Positions 11,882 through 24,044 are shown, numbered from the stretch's first letter. The stretch is 64,000 bases of DNA from Tachypleus tridentatus (GCF_004210375.1 NC_134827.1:101541285-101605284); one strand, 5' to 3'. Numbers and translations are program-made. Notes: a model not told the origin generated them from the sequence alone.

Positions 11882-12518
11882 GGAGCGTTTTGTTTTAATG
11901 ATCTTACAATTTGCACGGATTGCGGTCGCTAAAAATCGTTTGCCTGTCGAACCATGGAAATTACAGTTTTATAAAAAGTAAAGATGTTAATGGAAGCAAT
12001 GAGAAACTGCACGTTTTTCCCACGTGTAAACATTCGTCATCGCAACGATCGAACAACAAGTCAGTAGTGCAGACACTGGTGTTTAATTAATCATTGAAGA
12101 ATAAGGCAGAATTCAATACATTAACGACACGAGTTTTTAACGAGTAAAATAAAACAAATCTAATTTATGTTTACAGTATTTAAAGACATGCCTGTTACAT
12201 TGTCGTGGGAAGGTAGAACTAATTTATGAAAACAGCGTGTGAAAATGTGACCACTTGGAATGATAGTTGTCACGTATTCAATAAGAGAATGTCAGAAAGA
12301 TAGTGGAAGGAAGTTAAATATTTCTTTCTAGTGTTTCAATAAGAAGTTATACAATGGCCAAGAAATAAACAGAAGAGCAAAGTTAAAGATTGCTTGCTAT
12401 AATCATCAGTATAGCTAATACTACCAAGTGGAATAGGTTGATTCATTTACCAGAGAATGAGGGTCTTCTACACGAAGAATTTAACTAGTGAAATAAAAGC
12501 ATTCAAAACTTAAGAGAG
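11882..12518. other. Spacer between minisatellites, nothing recognised
   Basis: AT-rich, with no open frame of note and no repeat-family match. Confidence 0.65.
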
Positions 12519-12902
12519 CAATAATAAACAGCAGCTTACCTTATGTTACAATAATAAACAGCAGCTTACCTTATGTTACAATAATAAAAATAAACTGCAG
12601 ATTATGTTACAATAACAAACAGCAGCTTACTTTATGTTACAATAATAAACAGCAGTTTACCTTATCTTACAATAATAAAATTAAACAGCAGAATATGTTA
12701 CAATAACAAACAGCAGCTTACTTTATGTTACAATAATAAACAGCAGCTTACCTAATGTTACAATAACAAACAGCAGCTTACTTTATGTTACAATAATAAA
12801 CAGCAGCTTACCTAATGTTACAATAACAAACAGCAGCTTACTTTATGTTACAATAATAAACAGGAACTTACCTTATGTTACAATAATAAACAGGGACTTA
12901 CT
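12519..12902 (+). repeat. 30-bp minisatellite, about 12 copies
   Basis: The unit is ACAATAATAAACAGCAGCTT then ACCTTATGTT. Some units alternate CTTTATG with CTAATG, which gives a two-unit sub-pattern in the second half. Confidence 0.93.
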
Positions 12903-13628
12903 TGTAAATTACTTTCTAGAACACTGGGGAGGTCGTTTGAATCCCCAACTCACTGTTTGCACCCCTAACAATTCCAGCAAGGTAAGGTTACTGCCCAGAA
13001 AGTAGACAGAAGACCTGTATATAGCAATGAAACGAAAAAAAAAATTAAAATGCATTTTTTACATACATGCCTCTAGTTTAAAATATAAAATGCCACGAAA
13101 ATTAAGAAAATAGTACTTTGAAGTTTGGTGTGATTTTTACTGTGATAGTATTATTCGATTAAGGAGTGTTTGCTCGTTGCGAATAGGTTTGTTTATAGTG
13201 TCATCTAGAGTTTATGAAAAGACAAATATGTCAATACACTTGACAGTATTGGCGCCAACACTTAATGCCTTTTTAAGCTCAGATCTTTACAACAGATTTT
13301 CGAGCTATCCACAGTTCTTTGGAAGAATCGAACCTGGAATTATAGCGTTGTAAGGCCTCAAGCCTAAAGGTGAGCCATCGAAAGACACTGAAATATCTGT
13401 TCAGCGTACACTACAACAATCGAACACCTCAAGCCTACAGCTGCGAACACCGATATTTTGAATCTGATATCTTCCAATTTACCCGCTTATGTGGACTTTA
13501 AACCTGCATCGACACGACTGTATAATAAACACATGTTGCTGGTGTAAGTAAAGTATCTTTTAAATTACACACTGCGCATGACACATATTCAAACGTCCTC
13601 ACAGGCCTGTCACCACACTGTGATAACT
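12903..13628. other. Mostly unrecognised DNA
   Basis: A possible very diverged family B SINE trace is at 13305-13370 (AGAATCGAACCTGGAATTAT). Nothing else is seen. Confidence 0.6.
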
Positions 13629-13728
13629 GGAAATAAATGCTTTCTTATAGCAAAGCCACATCGAGCGACCTGCTGAGTCCATCGAGAGGAATCGAACCCC
13701 TTATTTTAGTTTTGTAAATCCGTGGAAA
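13629..13728 (-). mobile_element. SINE family B2
   Basis: TTCTTATAGCAAAGCCACAT then GAGGAATCGAACCCCTTATT, TTAGTTTTGTAAATCCGTGG, is the inverse of the B2 element. A more diverged trace is at about 13305-13370. Confidence 0.8.
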
Positions 13729-13780
13729 TAAGTAATCCTGGAATTTCTTTGCATTTTACAGTTTACTTAAAAATTCGTAA

Positions 13781-14012
13781 AACTGATAGGATTACCAAAT
13801 ACTTCCGTTTTTAACTTAAGAATAAAAACTGATAGAATTACCAAATACTTCCGTTTTTAACTTAAGAATAAAAAATGATAGGATTACCAAATACTTCCGT
13901 TTTTAACTTAAGAATAAAAAATGATAGGATTACCAAATACTTCCATTTTTAACTTAAGAATAAAAACTGATAGGATTACCAAATACTTCTGTTTTTAACT
14001 TAGGAATAAAAT
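13781..14012 (+). repeat. 46-bp tandem repeat, 5 copies
   Basis: AACTGATAGGATTACCAAAT then ACTTCCGTTTTTAACTTAAG recurs every 46-47 bp from 13781. Confidence 0.93.
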
Positions 14013-14379
14013 ATTTATAATTATTTTTGTAGATTTTTAAAAACGTTGCCTTCACCACAAGTGTTCTCTGTCAGAACAATGTACTTCGAGAATGTATACT
14101 CTGGTCAGTGAACTTACCTGGTTTTATTACTGAAGACCCTAACCAGAGGAATGGAGTTTGAGGTAGGCCAACATTAAAGTCACTAGACATTTCTAGTTTG
14201 TTGGGTGTAGAATTACTTGACAACTCTTTACAGATAATGATTTCTGAATAAATCTCTCATTCAACCATTTTTCTTTTATTCCAGTTTTATTCATTTTTAG
14301 AGAAACGTACTTAAAACTATAGTTCGTTCTTCGACAGGCGAGACTTCCTTGACTAACCACAATTGGTTATAGGTAAGTA

Positions 14380-15617
14380 TAGTGCTACCACGGTTCTCGA
14401 ACTTAATCCGTTCCAGAAGGCTGTTCGAAAACCGAATCAATTTTTCCCATAAGAAATACTGTAAATTAAATTAATCCGTTACAGACCTCCAAAAATTACG
14501 CATTATGAAACATTTTAAGTAAAAATATTGTTTATTTATACCTGCATAATAATACTTACATGTCAACCACAAAAACTATAAACACAATAAAAAACAATAA
14601 ATGAAAATTTAACTACACTTTACCTGTGCTGAGGAGAGCTGATGGTGTAAGTGAAAGATGGTGAGGAACGTGGAGTGTAGAAGGGTTATTATTGTTTGGA
14701 AGGGGAGTCCCCTTCCATAAAAACGTCAGGTAACTCTCCTTCTGGGGTTCTTTCTCTTTTCATAACCTGCTTGAGACTCACTGGACCTATTTCTCACTAA
14801 AAACTTGTCTAATGAGGTTTGTTTCTGCCTGGCACCCTCCCCATGTCTCACCACACTATGTATGCCACTTCTCTTCCTAAATTTTTCAAACCACTCCCTA
14901 CTAGCCTTAAAGGCATCACTTGTATCAGCACTCGTTCCAGGGGTGTTTTTCAGGAGGTCAGCATGCAACTGTTTTGCTTTCTCACAAATGATGGTCTCAG
15001 AAATGCTATCACCAGCTAACTGTTTTTCGTTTACCCAAATCAACAACAGTTTTTCTACCTCTTCCATTGTTTGTGATCTTGTTTTGTAAACACTGTCACT
15101 CCTTTTGCAACATCAGCTCCTTTGATGACCTCTTTATTTTTCAGTATGGTGCAAACTGTAGACTCCACCATACCAAACTGTGTAGCAAGGTCAGACACGC
15201 GAACACCACTCTCACACTTCGCTATGAGATCTTTTTTCACCTCTATTGTGGCTCTAACAACTTTTCTTTTTGGTTTGCTGCTTTCATTGTCCTTCTTTGA
15301 CCCCATGGTGGCTCATTTAATCAGAATATTTAGAAAAACAACAAAAAGAAAAACGAGAACGTTCACAGCAGATTTTATCGGGGGTGTGGACTGAGCGACA
15401 GGTGCGGGTAAAATATTTTGGACAAGCTTAACGTCGGTCGAAAATGGTCGAAGGGTCTTTCGGGTCATCAGTCGGGTTATTTCGGGCGTTCGGGCCACGA
15501 CAGCTTGGTTCGGGAACCGAGTTTATGTTCGACAACAGAGACATTTTTTTCTCAAACAATATGTTCGAAAACCGAATTGTTCGAGAAGGGAGTCGTTCGA
15601 GAACCGAGGTACCACTG
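14380..15617 (-). mobile_element. Internally deleted Tigger/pogo (Tc1-mariner superfamily, CENPB-like) transposon
   Basis: The ends are inverted repeats: the right end, read inward, starts CAGTGGTACCTCGGTTCTCG, and the left end matches it with a few changes. TA target duplications flank both ends (14378-14379 and 15618-15619). On the minus strand, 15306 to about 15080 encodes a psq-type helix-turn-helix (KRKVVRATIEVKKDLIAK). A frameshift near 15070-15085 then leads to a CENPB-type DNA-binding segment (EEVEKLLLIWVNEKQ ... WFEKFRKRSGIH). After RHGEGA the protein jumps straight to a C-terminal tail (TSLDKFLVRNRSSES), so the whole DDE catalytic domain is missing. It is therefore a non-autonomous derivative that could only be mobilised in trans. 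Confidence 0.85.
14726..15306 (-). pseudogene. Tigger transposase remnant (HTH and CENPB domains, catalytic domain deleted)
   Basis: Two overlapping minus-strand frames cover it. 15306-15055 starts MGSKKDNESSKPKRK and holds the psq HTH. 15067-14726 holds the CENPB/Tc5-type HTH and the transposase C-terminus. The break near 15055-15090 is a frame change inside the linker FTKQ..MEEVEKL. No D/D/D catalytic motifs remain. At about 190 residues it is far below the roughly 500 of an intact transposase. Confidence 0.82.
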
Positions 15618-15944
15618 TATAAGTAAATGGAGAAATTCTGAAACGCATCAAAAGCTTTCTCTACACAGACAGAGAAACGGATCTTCAGTTGGGAGGGCCA
15701 ACGACTGAGGGCATCTTAGTTGCTACTATGAAACAAACTTTCCCTGGTAATTATTTACAGTCAAATTCCCGTTCACTATTCGAAAGGGCACTTCTACTAG
15801 ATAAAAAATTGGGGTAAACGTTACAGGTTCCTACACCCCTCCCCTCGCACCCATGTTTATTTATTCGATCTAAACGTAACCAGGGTTGAAGGAAGATGTT
15901 TTAGCAAGTCTTTTCACTATACTAATTGGGCATTAAATTATTAG

Positions 15945-16056
15945 TTTTCCTGCCCCTCTCGGTGGTTAATGAGTAGCCTGGAGTACTTACAACGCTAAAA
16001 TTTAGCGGGCATAGCGTAAATAGCCCATTGTGCAGCTTACAGTTTAATAAACAAAA
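15945..16056 (+). mobile_element. SINE family B1
   Basis: GTACTTACAACGCTAAAATT, then ATAGCCCATTGTGCAGCTTA and a tail TTTAATAAACAAAAC. Confidence 0.75.
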
Positions 16057-16103
16057 CAGTATTTTATTTTCAGCTCAAAATCTTAAAAATCATGCATATC
16101 TAA

Positions 16104-16166
16104 CTATTATTTAACGTGGGTGAGTCGTGGTTCTATTATTATTTGACGTGGGTGAGTCGTGGTTAT
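16104..16166 (+). repeat. 32-bp direct duplication
   Basis: ACGTGGGTGAGTCGTGGTT occurs at about 16114 and again 32 bp later. Confidence 0.85.
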
Positions 16167-18017
16167 ATTCCTTTTTTTGTTTCTAGAGTGAAACTATGAA
16201 AGAATTTCGTGTTTTCGAGCTTCAGTGCATACGAACATAATCACACACTTATCTGGCGATGGCATTTCCTTCTGAGCTGTAATCCAGTTATTTTACTGTC
16301 TTTAAAACCGGGGAATTTTCTGTCACTTTCGAAAGGATTAGGCTTAGTTTATGACTTTCCAGTACATTCACAGAATAGAACACCATGTTCACTGCGTAAC
16401 CTCCGTTAGATATTTAGTGACTTTAGGCGATTTTGTCTGAGATCTAGGGCAACAACAAAGTTCACGTCTGACATACATTTTACTGTGGTGGAGATTCTTC
16501 ACGCGCAACGTAGGCCACGTGCGAATAGCATGCACGTTTTCGCGTAACAGGATGTCACTACCAACGAAGAGGTATACCAGTATTTTTATTTTACGTATGA
16601 TAAAATGTTTCATTAAAACACTAACAGCCCTCTTTCTAAAGTATTTGCAAATGTTTGTCTAATATTTTCATTCCGATTACAACCAACTAGCGTTATATAC
16701 TCACTGAACTGGTGACGTATTAAATGGCACGTTATTTTACGTTTGGGTTGGATTTAATTTGTAAAACGCAAACATTTCATGTCAATCTTTTAAACGTAAA
16801 TTTGTGATTCTATTGTTTCATCTAAAGATTACAGATGATACAGGATATTGAGAAACCTTTTTTTGTCAACACAGAACAATGAGAAGTTTTTTAAAATTAT
16901 ACATGTTTATATTATAATAGCACTGCAATCTCTTAGTGAAATAACACTATTTATAGATATAAACGTTTCATAATACAGCAGCACACACATACATATATGC
17001 ATTCATGTCTTTGTTTACGTAAGTTATATTCTTTTCTTAGTCTTAGTTCTATTATCAGCACTGGTTAAAATGCTTAATTCGTATATGTATTTATTTTCTC
17101 TACTTGCACTTTTTATTATATAAATTTATTATTATGAAAATTATTTTACATTGATAGATTAATTATATAGACTTAGGGCTAGTCGAATCCTCTGAGAAAT
17201 TACTGGGATTACGACCGAAAAAACCGCTAACAATGAGAGAACCAAACATAATTTTTTGTTTGATGACGCTGCATAATTCCAGTTAAACTGTTACATTAAA
17301 TTAACTAAATCCATTACGGGAGTTACTGTTTAGTCCTGATCTATATAAATAGATTATTTTAATCAGAAGTAAATTATTATAAATTAGGAAGCACCTAGTC
17401 TCAGCGTAATTTTAATATAGTATTGCGCAATGTTTCTTAACAACTGTCGTTTGAAAAAAATACAAACTAGCTAATTATATTCTAGTTTCTGAAAACTAGA
17501 CATATAGAACTACTTCTCGTAAATCAAAAACCTGTTGAGCTTCTCCATTTCTTAGAAGTCATTAACTTCGAAAGGTACATCACGTTTGTTTTTTTTATTT
17601 TGACAATTCTTAAAATATCTTGATTTCGAGCAAATCTATGTTACCCCACCCCTGATGTTTCAAATCACGTCATTCAGTCATTTAAACTTTAATTACCAAT
17701 CAAAGATTTACGCACACTCATGTGGAAAATGGCCGAACTGTTATGTCAATTTAAAGCTAAACTGTATAAATTAGGGACAAGTGGTTCTCATTGTTGCTGA
17801 GAAAACTTGACCGTTTCTTCTTGTTTATTACTCTACCTTAAGGTATTGTCAAATTTTTTTCGTGTTATTACTACACATTATATCAAATACCAACTATTAG
17901 TTTTCGTGTGAAAGTGAAATCCTTGAAATATTCTAATCTGTTTCATTCTTTTTTATCTTTCATGGTAAACCCCACCATCTTGTAAAGCGGGTTTGTGGGA
18001 TTTAGTGTACATTTATT
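16167..18017. other. Long AT-rich stretch without recognised features
   Basis: It contains the longest SINE-free interval of the left half. Open frames of 66 and 74 codons at 16209-16613 lack any recognisable motif. Confidence 0.65.
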
Positions 18018-18285
18018 TGTATGAATTTCGCACAAAGCTACAAGAGGGCTATCTGCACGAGCCGACCCTAATTTAGCAGTGTAAGGCCAGAGGTAAAACA
18101 GCTGGTGGTCACCAACCACCGCCAACTTTTGGGCTACTCTTTTACCAACGAAAAAATGGGATTTATTGCACATTATAACGTTTCCACGGCTGAAAGGGTG
18201 AGCAATATTTGGTGTGATGAGGACTCAAAACCCCTGACCCTCAAATTACAAGTTGGACGTTCTAACCACCTGGCCGTGTCGGGCC
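18018..18285 (-). mobile_element. SINE family A, full length
   Basis: Complete inverse element from ATGAATTTCGCACAAAGCTA to ACCTGGCCGTGTCGGGCC. Flanking ATTTATTTG / ATTTGATTTG may be a degraded target duplication. Confidence 0.93.
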
Positions 18286-18369
18286 ATTTGATTTGGTGTA
18301 AAATCGTGACTTTACTTAGAACAGTTTTATGAAACAAAAAAGTCATTTATGTACCATTCTGATGACAAG

Positions 18370-18500
18370 TCTCCATTTCTTGATGATGAAAAACCCACTT
18401 GAAATAAAAAACGTATCTCGCAACGGCTTGTATGGGAATTAACACTTACTGATAAGGAGAGAACACCGTTTCGACCTTCCTAGGTCATCTTCAGGTCTCC
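18370..18500 (-). repeat. Fold-back repeat with hammerhead-ribozyme-like core, copy 1
   Basis: The plus strand holds the terminal segment GTATCTCGCAACGGCTTGTA then GGGAATTAACACTTA. The minus strand then reads CTGAAGA, T, GACC-taggaa-GGTC, GAAAC-ggt-GTT. GGAGA upstream and TCTCC downstream can pair as stem I. This is the best-preserved of three copies in the window. Confidence 0.6.
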
Positions 18501-18765
18501 ATTTCTAATACAAGTAATAGACAGTGAAAATATAATTAATTTGAAAATACTTCAATCTCATCAGAAACGAAATTCGTAACATCACGGATTCAAAGTCGCC
18601 ATTTTTTAGCAAAAATACGAGAAACGTTTCGTTATGATAATTCATTGCCAGATTAAATAAATATACATATTTATAAATCAAAGTTATGCTTAGGTGAATA
18701 ATTCTACAACATAGTAATATAATATGAACAGGTGCTCACGTGAATCCTTGTACAAACACTTACAG

Positions 18766-18885
18766 CCACCAGGTGGCTCAGTAAAAAAGCTTGAAAATTT
18801 ATAACATTAAAGTTGAGGTTCGATCCCTGTGATGGCCAAAATGCGTACAACCCATTATGAAGTTTTGCACTGAGATTAACAAACA
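18766..18885 (+). mobile_element. SINE family B1-like
   Basis: CCACCAGGTGGCTCAGTAAA, B box GAGGTTCGATCCCTG, and tail CAACCCATTATGAAGTTTTG. Confidence 0.72.
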
Positions 18886-18898
18886 CACTTAAGAGAAA

Positions 18899-18985
18899 TT
18901 CCTGTGATGTGTCAGGGTCCGATTCTCCGCAGTAGACACAGCATCTAGCCCATTATGGCTTTCCCATAAGACAAACAGACACGAA
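18899..18985 (+). mobile_element. SINE family B fragment
   Basis: CAGGGTCCGATTCTCCGCAG then CACAGCATCTAGCCCATTAT and ATAAGACAAACAGACACG. Confidence 0.68.
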
Positions 18986-19437
18986 GAGAAATTACTCAAA
19001 TTAATAAGTGAAATGTTTCAATGTGAACATATTATCGTAAAAGAACAACTTATTTTTGATGCGTGTGAGTACTCGATAGACTGAGAAGAGCTGTGTCATG
19101 TGATTTTGAAATGTGTGTTTTGTGGCTGACGTTGAACACGGAATACAGTTTCTACCCCAAAGCAGTTAGGGTTAGCATAACAAATTATATGAAGGTGTTT
19201 AAATGTTATCTTAGCTTACTAACCTTGATCCGTCAAATTTCACTTGCTGATAACTGGATGAAAATATGATGTAGGACACTACCGAGACCAGACCACCTTG
19301 TCAGAAAGGTTTACTGAACCAGTCATTGCTTATCGATCAGTAGTTAAATGCAAATAAAGCGGAGCGTGTTATTTATAGTCATATGTTTTAATAAGAGTCA
19401 GTTTCACACATTTCATCACAGAAAATGTATCCCCTGT

Positions 19438-19509
19438 AAGTAGGTTTACGGACATACAACGGGTTCAATTCCCCACGGTAGGCAGAGCACAGATAGTGTA
19501 CGTCTGTGA
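19438..19509 (+). mobile_element. SINE family B fragment
   Basis: GTAGGTTTACGGACATACAA then GGGTTCAATTCCCCACGGTA and GCAGAGCACAGATAGTGTAC. It is cut by the following family A element. Confidence 0.75.
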
Positions 19510-19751
19510 TTGAATTTCGCGCAAAGATATACGAGGGTTATCTTCGCTAGTCATCCCTAATTTAGCAGTGTAACACTAGAGGGAAAGCAGTTAGTCATCA
19601 CCACCCACCTCCAACTCTAGGGCTACTTTTTTACCAACAAATAGTGGGATTGACTATAAAATTATAACTCTCTCGGCTGAAAGGGCGAGCATTTTTGGTG
19701 TAACCCTCAGATTACGAGTCGAGCACCCTAACCATTAGGCCATGCCGGGCC
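19510..19751 (-). mobile_element. SINE family A, nearly full length
   Basis: Inverse element from GAATTTCGCGCAAAGATATA to CATTAGGCCATGCCGGGCCC. A short deletion removes the B-box region between GGTGTAACC and CTCAGATTACG. Confidence 0.92.
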
Positions 19752-20551
19752 CGACAAAGATAGTCTATCCATGTAAAATTTGGGGCATCTAGTATACACA
19801 AGTTTATCACTCTAAATATCCTAATCCTTGGACAACTAGTTGTCGCCCATTAATTACGATTGAAGGAAAATAAAAATAAAGTAAAGCACCCACCACATAC
19901 TACTTAAGAACCATAATGTGGGTTTGTTCATATATTAGTTCAGTAGCAGTGTACCATTAGCAGCACCACTCTCGGGCCTAACCCGATGAACCGACTGTGA
20001 TCTGGGTACTGCATTGTAAAAGAGATTGGGTTTAGTGTATCCTAACCACAAACATCAGTATCTGGTAGAAAACAACCGACGTCTTCGGGAGGAGGGTTCC
20101 AATGAGGAAGTGGGTGGCATACAGAGGGCGAGAGGTGATACGTGCAGCTTTCTATCACCTGTCTGAAAGTGCAACCTGTTTGTACCGTTCTCATTAGTAT
20201 GCAACATGAATTTTATTTTTGTCTATATTTTAAAGTTTACTTGTATATATATATATATATATCTTTTTGTTCACTGTTATATTTTTAACATTTGTTGTAC
20301 GATGCATAAGCCGGCTCGTATTTTATTTAATTTATGTAATAGGTAATTAATAGGTCACTTTGTTTATAACAACAAAGCCGAAAAAAAGATTATTTGTTCA
20401 GTTTCCACAACAAGTATCGAATCCAGTGTCATCGGGTAGCATTTAAACAAGTGACTTTGTTTGTTCGGAATTTATTTCAATATAATTTATTACAATTCTA
20501 CTTTTAATGTTATTTCATTGTTTCCAGTTGTATTTCTTAACTTTTGGTTAC
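19752..20551. other. Unrecognised DNA with a GC-richer block
   Basis: 19970-20180 is richer in G and C than its surroundings and contains a small hairpin (CGGGCCTAACCCG). It matches no family I recognise. The remainder is AT-rich. Confidence 0.6.
20245..20263. repeat. AT dinucleotide microsatellite
   Basis: An uninterrupted TA run of about nine units. A shorter TA run is at about 31818-31831. Confidence 0.9.
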
Positions 20552-20792
20552 AGTACTCATAATTCGAAGGTCGCAAGTTCGAATCCCCGTCACACCAAAC
20601 ATGCTAGCTCTTTCAGTCGTGGGGACGTTATTATGTGACGGTCAATCCAACTATTCGTTAGGAAAAGAGTATCCCAAGAGTTGGCGGTGGGTGATGATGA
20701 CTAGATGTCTTTCCTCTAGTCTTAAATTACTATATTAGGGAAGGCTAGTGCAGATAGCCCTCGTGTCGCTTTGGGTTAGATTCAAAAACAGA
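20552..20792 (+). mobile_element. SINE family A, lacks first part of head
   Basis: Starts at GTACTCATAATTCGAAGGTC, has B box AAGTTCGAATCCCC, and ends AGATTCAAAAACAGAC. Confidence 0.92.
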
Positions 20793-21630
20793 CATAATTT
20801 TATTTTAAAAGTTACTTTCAGTTATGTTTTTATTTGTAGTTTTTTCATTTATGGCTGTTTTGTTTTGGATTATTACATTTCAATTTGAGTTGTAGTCTTT
20901 TATTTTACTTCAACTGTTTACTGAAGTTTTCGGTCTATAGTTTAATTAAAGCCTCATTTGGTCACTGAAGATCATTTTGAAGGACGGGAAATGGAGGACC
21001 CTCGAAATAATGAAGCGATTAGCATAAGCTATGTCTATAATTCGTGTATGTAATTTTCTTGAATGTTCGTACAGTGTCTACTTGTAGCTGGTCACAACTA
21101 TGTTGATGGGATATCTGAAGGTCGTATAGATGTAGTAATTATTTTGCAGACACGTTACATGCTGCGATTTTTGTTCTTAAGTCTCAGTCTAGCTAGCATA
21201 CACGCATTTCTGTATGAAATTCTAGGAAGTTCTCTTATTAAAGCAAAAGGTAAAACAAAACAAAACTGAGCAAACTTGCTTGAGATGGCCATAACTATAT
21301 TGAGGAGTGATTTAAATATGTAACTCAAAGGGTTGTGGGATACCGCAGTAGGACTTGGTCCAACTATAAAAATATCTTGGATTTGCTCTTTTCTTTCAAA
21401 CGCCTTGACCTCAGGAACTTTCTAGTCGTAAATAATGCAGAAACTGAATAGGTGGAAGTTATCACAAAATAGTTTTATGACTAAAGATTTTATTAGATGT
21501 ACAAACTGGTGTTATTTATTATCCTTTACTCTCTATGTTCATTATAAGTAGTTGGATATTATACCTGAATATCCCATGGTTGAATATCAGTCCATCTCTC
21601 GGAAGTTTGCTAAACTCTGAGACAATAAGC
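20793..21630. other. AT-rich DNA, nothing recognised
   Basis: A 68-codon plus-strand frame at 21063 has no recognisable domain. Confidence 0.6.
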
Positions 21631-23144
21631 TTAAACATCTGTTATAATAATAGTTAATACTAGATAGAAAGACTGACTTTAAAATCGCATGAAATAAACA
21701 TCTGTTATAATAATAGTTAATACTAGATAGAAAGACTGACTTTAAAATTGTATGAAATAAACATCTGTTATAATAATAGTTAATACTAGATAGAAAGACT
21801 GACTTTAAAATTGTATGAAATAAACATCTGTTATAATAATAGTTAATACTAGATAGAAAGACTGACTTTAAAATTGTATGAAATAAACATCTGTTATAAT
21901 AATAGTTAATACTAGATAGAAAGACTGACTTTAAAATTGTATGAAATAAACATCTGTTATAATAATAGTTAATACTAGATAGAAAGACTGACTTTAAAAT
22001 TGTATGAAATAAACATCTGTTATAATAATAGTTAATACTAGATAGAAAGACTGACTTTAAAATTGTATGAAATAAACATCTGTTATAATAATAGTTAATA
22101 CTAGATAGAAAGACTGACTTTAAAATTGTATGAAATAAACATCTGTTATAATAATAGTTAATACTAGATAGAAAGACTGACTTTAAAATTGTATGAAATA
22201 AACATCTGTTATAATAATAGTTAATACTAGATAGAAAGACTGACTTTAAAATTGTATGAAATAAACATCTGTTATAATAATAGTTAATACTAGATAGAAA
22301 GACTGACTTTAAAATTGTATGAAATAAACATCTGTTATAATAATAGTTAATACTAGATAGAAAGACTGACTTTAAAATTGTATGAAATAAACATCTGTTA
22401 TAATAATAGTTAATACTAGATAGAAAGACTGACTTTAAAATTGTATGAAATAAACATCTGTTATAATAATAGTTAATACTAGATAGAAAGACTGACTTTA
22501 AAATTGTATGAAATAAACATCTGTTATAATAATAGTTAATACTAGATAGAAAGACTGACTTTAAAATTGTATGAAATAAACATCTGTTATAATAATAGTT
22601 AATACTAGATAGAAAGACTGACTTTAAAATTGTATGAAATAAACATCTGTTATAATAATAGTTAATACTGGATAGAAAGACTGACTTTAAAATTGTATGA
22701 AATAAACATCTGTTATAATAATAGTTAATACTAGATAGAAAGACTGACTTTAAAATTGTATGAAATAAACATCTGTTATAATAATAGTTAATACTAGATA
22801 GAAAGACTGACTTTAAAATTGTATGAAATAAACATCTGTTATAATAATAGTTAATACTAGATAGAAAGACTGACTTTAAAATTGTATGAAATAAACATCT
22901 GTTATAATAATAGTTAATACTAGATAGAAAGACTGACTTTAAAATTGTATGAAATAAACATCTGTTATAATAATAGTTAATACTAGATAGAAAGACTGAC
23001 TTTAAAATTGTATGAAATAAACATCTGTTATAATAATAGTTAATACTAGATAGAAAGACTGACTTTAAAATTGTATGAAATAAACATCTGTTATAATAAT
23101 AGTTAATACTAGATAGAAAGACTGACTTTAAAATTGCATGAAAA
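21631..23144 (+). repeat. 63-bp minisatellite, about 24 nearly identical copies
   Basis: The unit starts AAACATCTGTTATAATAATA and ends TTAAAATTGTATGAAAT, repeating exactly every 63 bp from 21633. Interior units are identical except for one A-to-G change (CTGGATAG at about 22669). The first and last units carry GCATG in place of GTATG. Confidence 0.97.
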
Positions 23145-23251
23145 ATACAAGTTTAAATTTAAAGAACACTGAAATCATTTCTTCAAATGTTATAAAGTTG
23201 TTTAACTGACAATTTAAATACAAACGATCTATGTAAGGCTTCTCATACATG

Positions 23252-23521
23252 AGTTTGTTATGAATTTCACACAAAGCTACTCAAAGGCTATCTGTGCTAG
23301 TCGTCCCTAATTTAGCAGTGTAAGACTAGAGGGAAGGCAGCTATTCATCACCACCCACCGCCAACTCTTGGGCTACTCTTTTACCAACGAATAGTGGGAT
23401 TGACCCTCACATTAATGCCCCCACAGCTGAAAAGGCGAGCATGTTTGGTATGACGAAGATTCGAAACCGCAACCCTCAGATGACGAGTTGAGCGCCTTAA
23501 CCACCAGGCCATGCCGGGCCT
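23252..23521 (-). mobile_element. SINE family A, full length, with target duplication
   Basis: Flanked by CTTCTCATACAT and CTTCTCACACAT (one difference in 12 bp). It lies just after the 63-bp minisatellite. Confidence 0.94.
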
Positions 23522-23655
23522 TCTCACACATAAACTAGCAAAAAAGAAAAAAACATAATAACTGAAACACGTGGACTCTAAAAATAGTTGCAGTTTTACT
23601 GATAACTTAAAAATAAAATATAGATGAAATTGTTTGTGTAACAGCATCGGTTCCA

Positions 23656-23985
23656 AATCTGTATTATCTGTTTATCTTTATCCTGAGTGGTAAATATTTC
23701 ATTGTGAATCTGTATTATCTGTTTATGTTTATCCTGAGTGGTAAATATTTCATTATGAATCTGTATTATCTGTTTATATTTATCCTGAGTGGTAAATATT
23801 TCATTATGAATCTGTATTATCTGTTTATGTTTATCATACGTGGTAAATATTTCATTATCAAAATGCAGTTTCTGTTTACGTTTATGCTGAGTGGTAAATA
23901 TTTCATTATAGATCTGTAGTTTCTGTTTATGTTTATGCTGAGTGGTGAATATTTCATTATAGATCTGTAGTTTCTGTTTTTATTT
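23656..23985 (+). repeat. 51-bp tandem repeat, about 6 copies
   Basis: The unit starts AATCTGTATTATCTGTTTAT and ends GTGGTAAATATTTCATTATG, with starts at 23656 and 23707. The period is a multiple of three, so it forms a false repetitive reading frame. Confidence 0.93.
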
Positions 23986-24044
23986 CATTATTTCGAGATG
24001 AACTAACTTATATTACCCGAGCTTATCACGTGATTTAATGATTT

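Noticed and set aside
23704-23919. 71-codon frame of NLYYLFMFILSGKYF repeats
   Set aside because: This is an artefact of the 51-bp tandem repeat (17 codons per unit), and the frame breaks outside the array.
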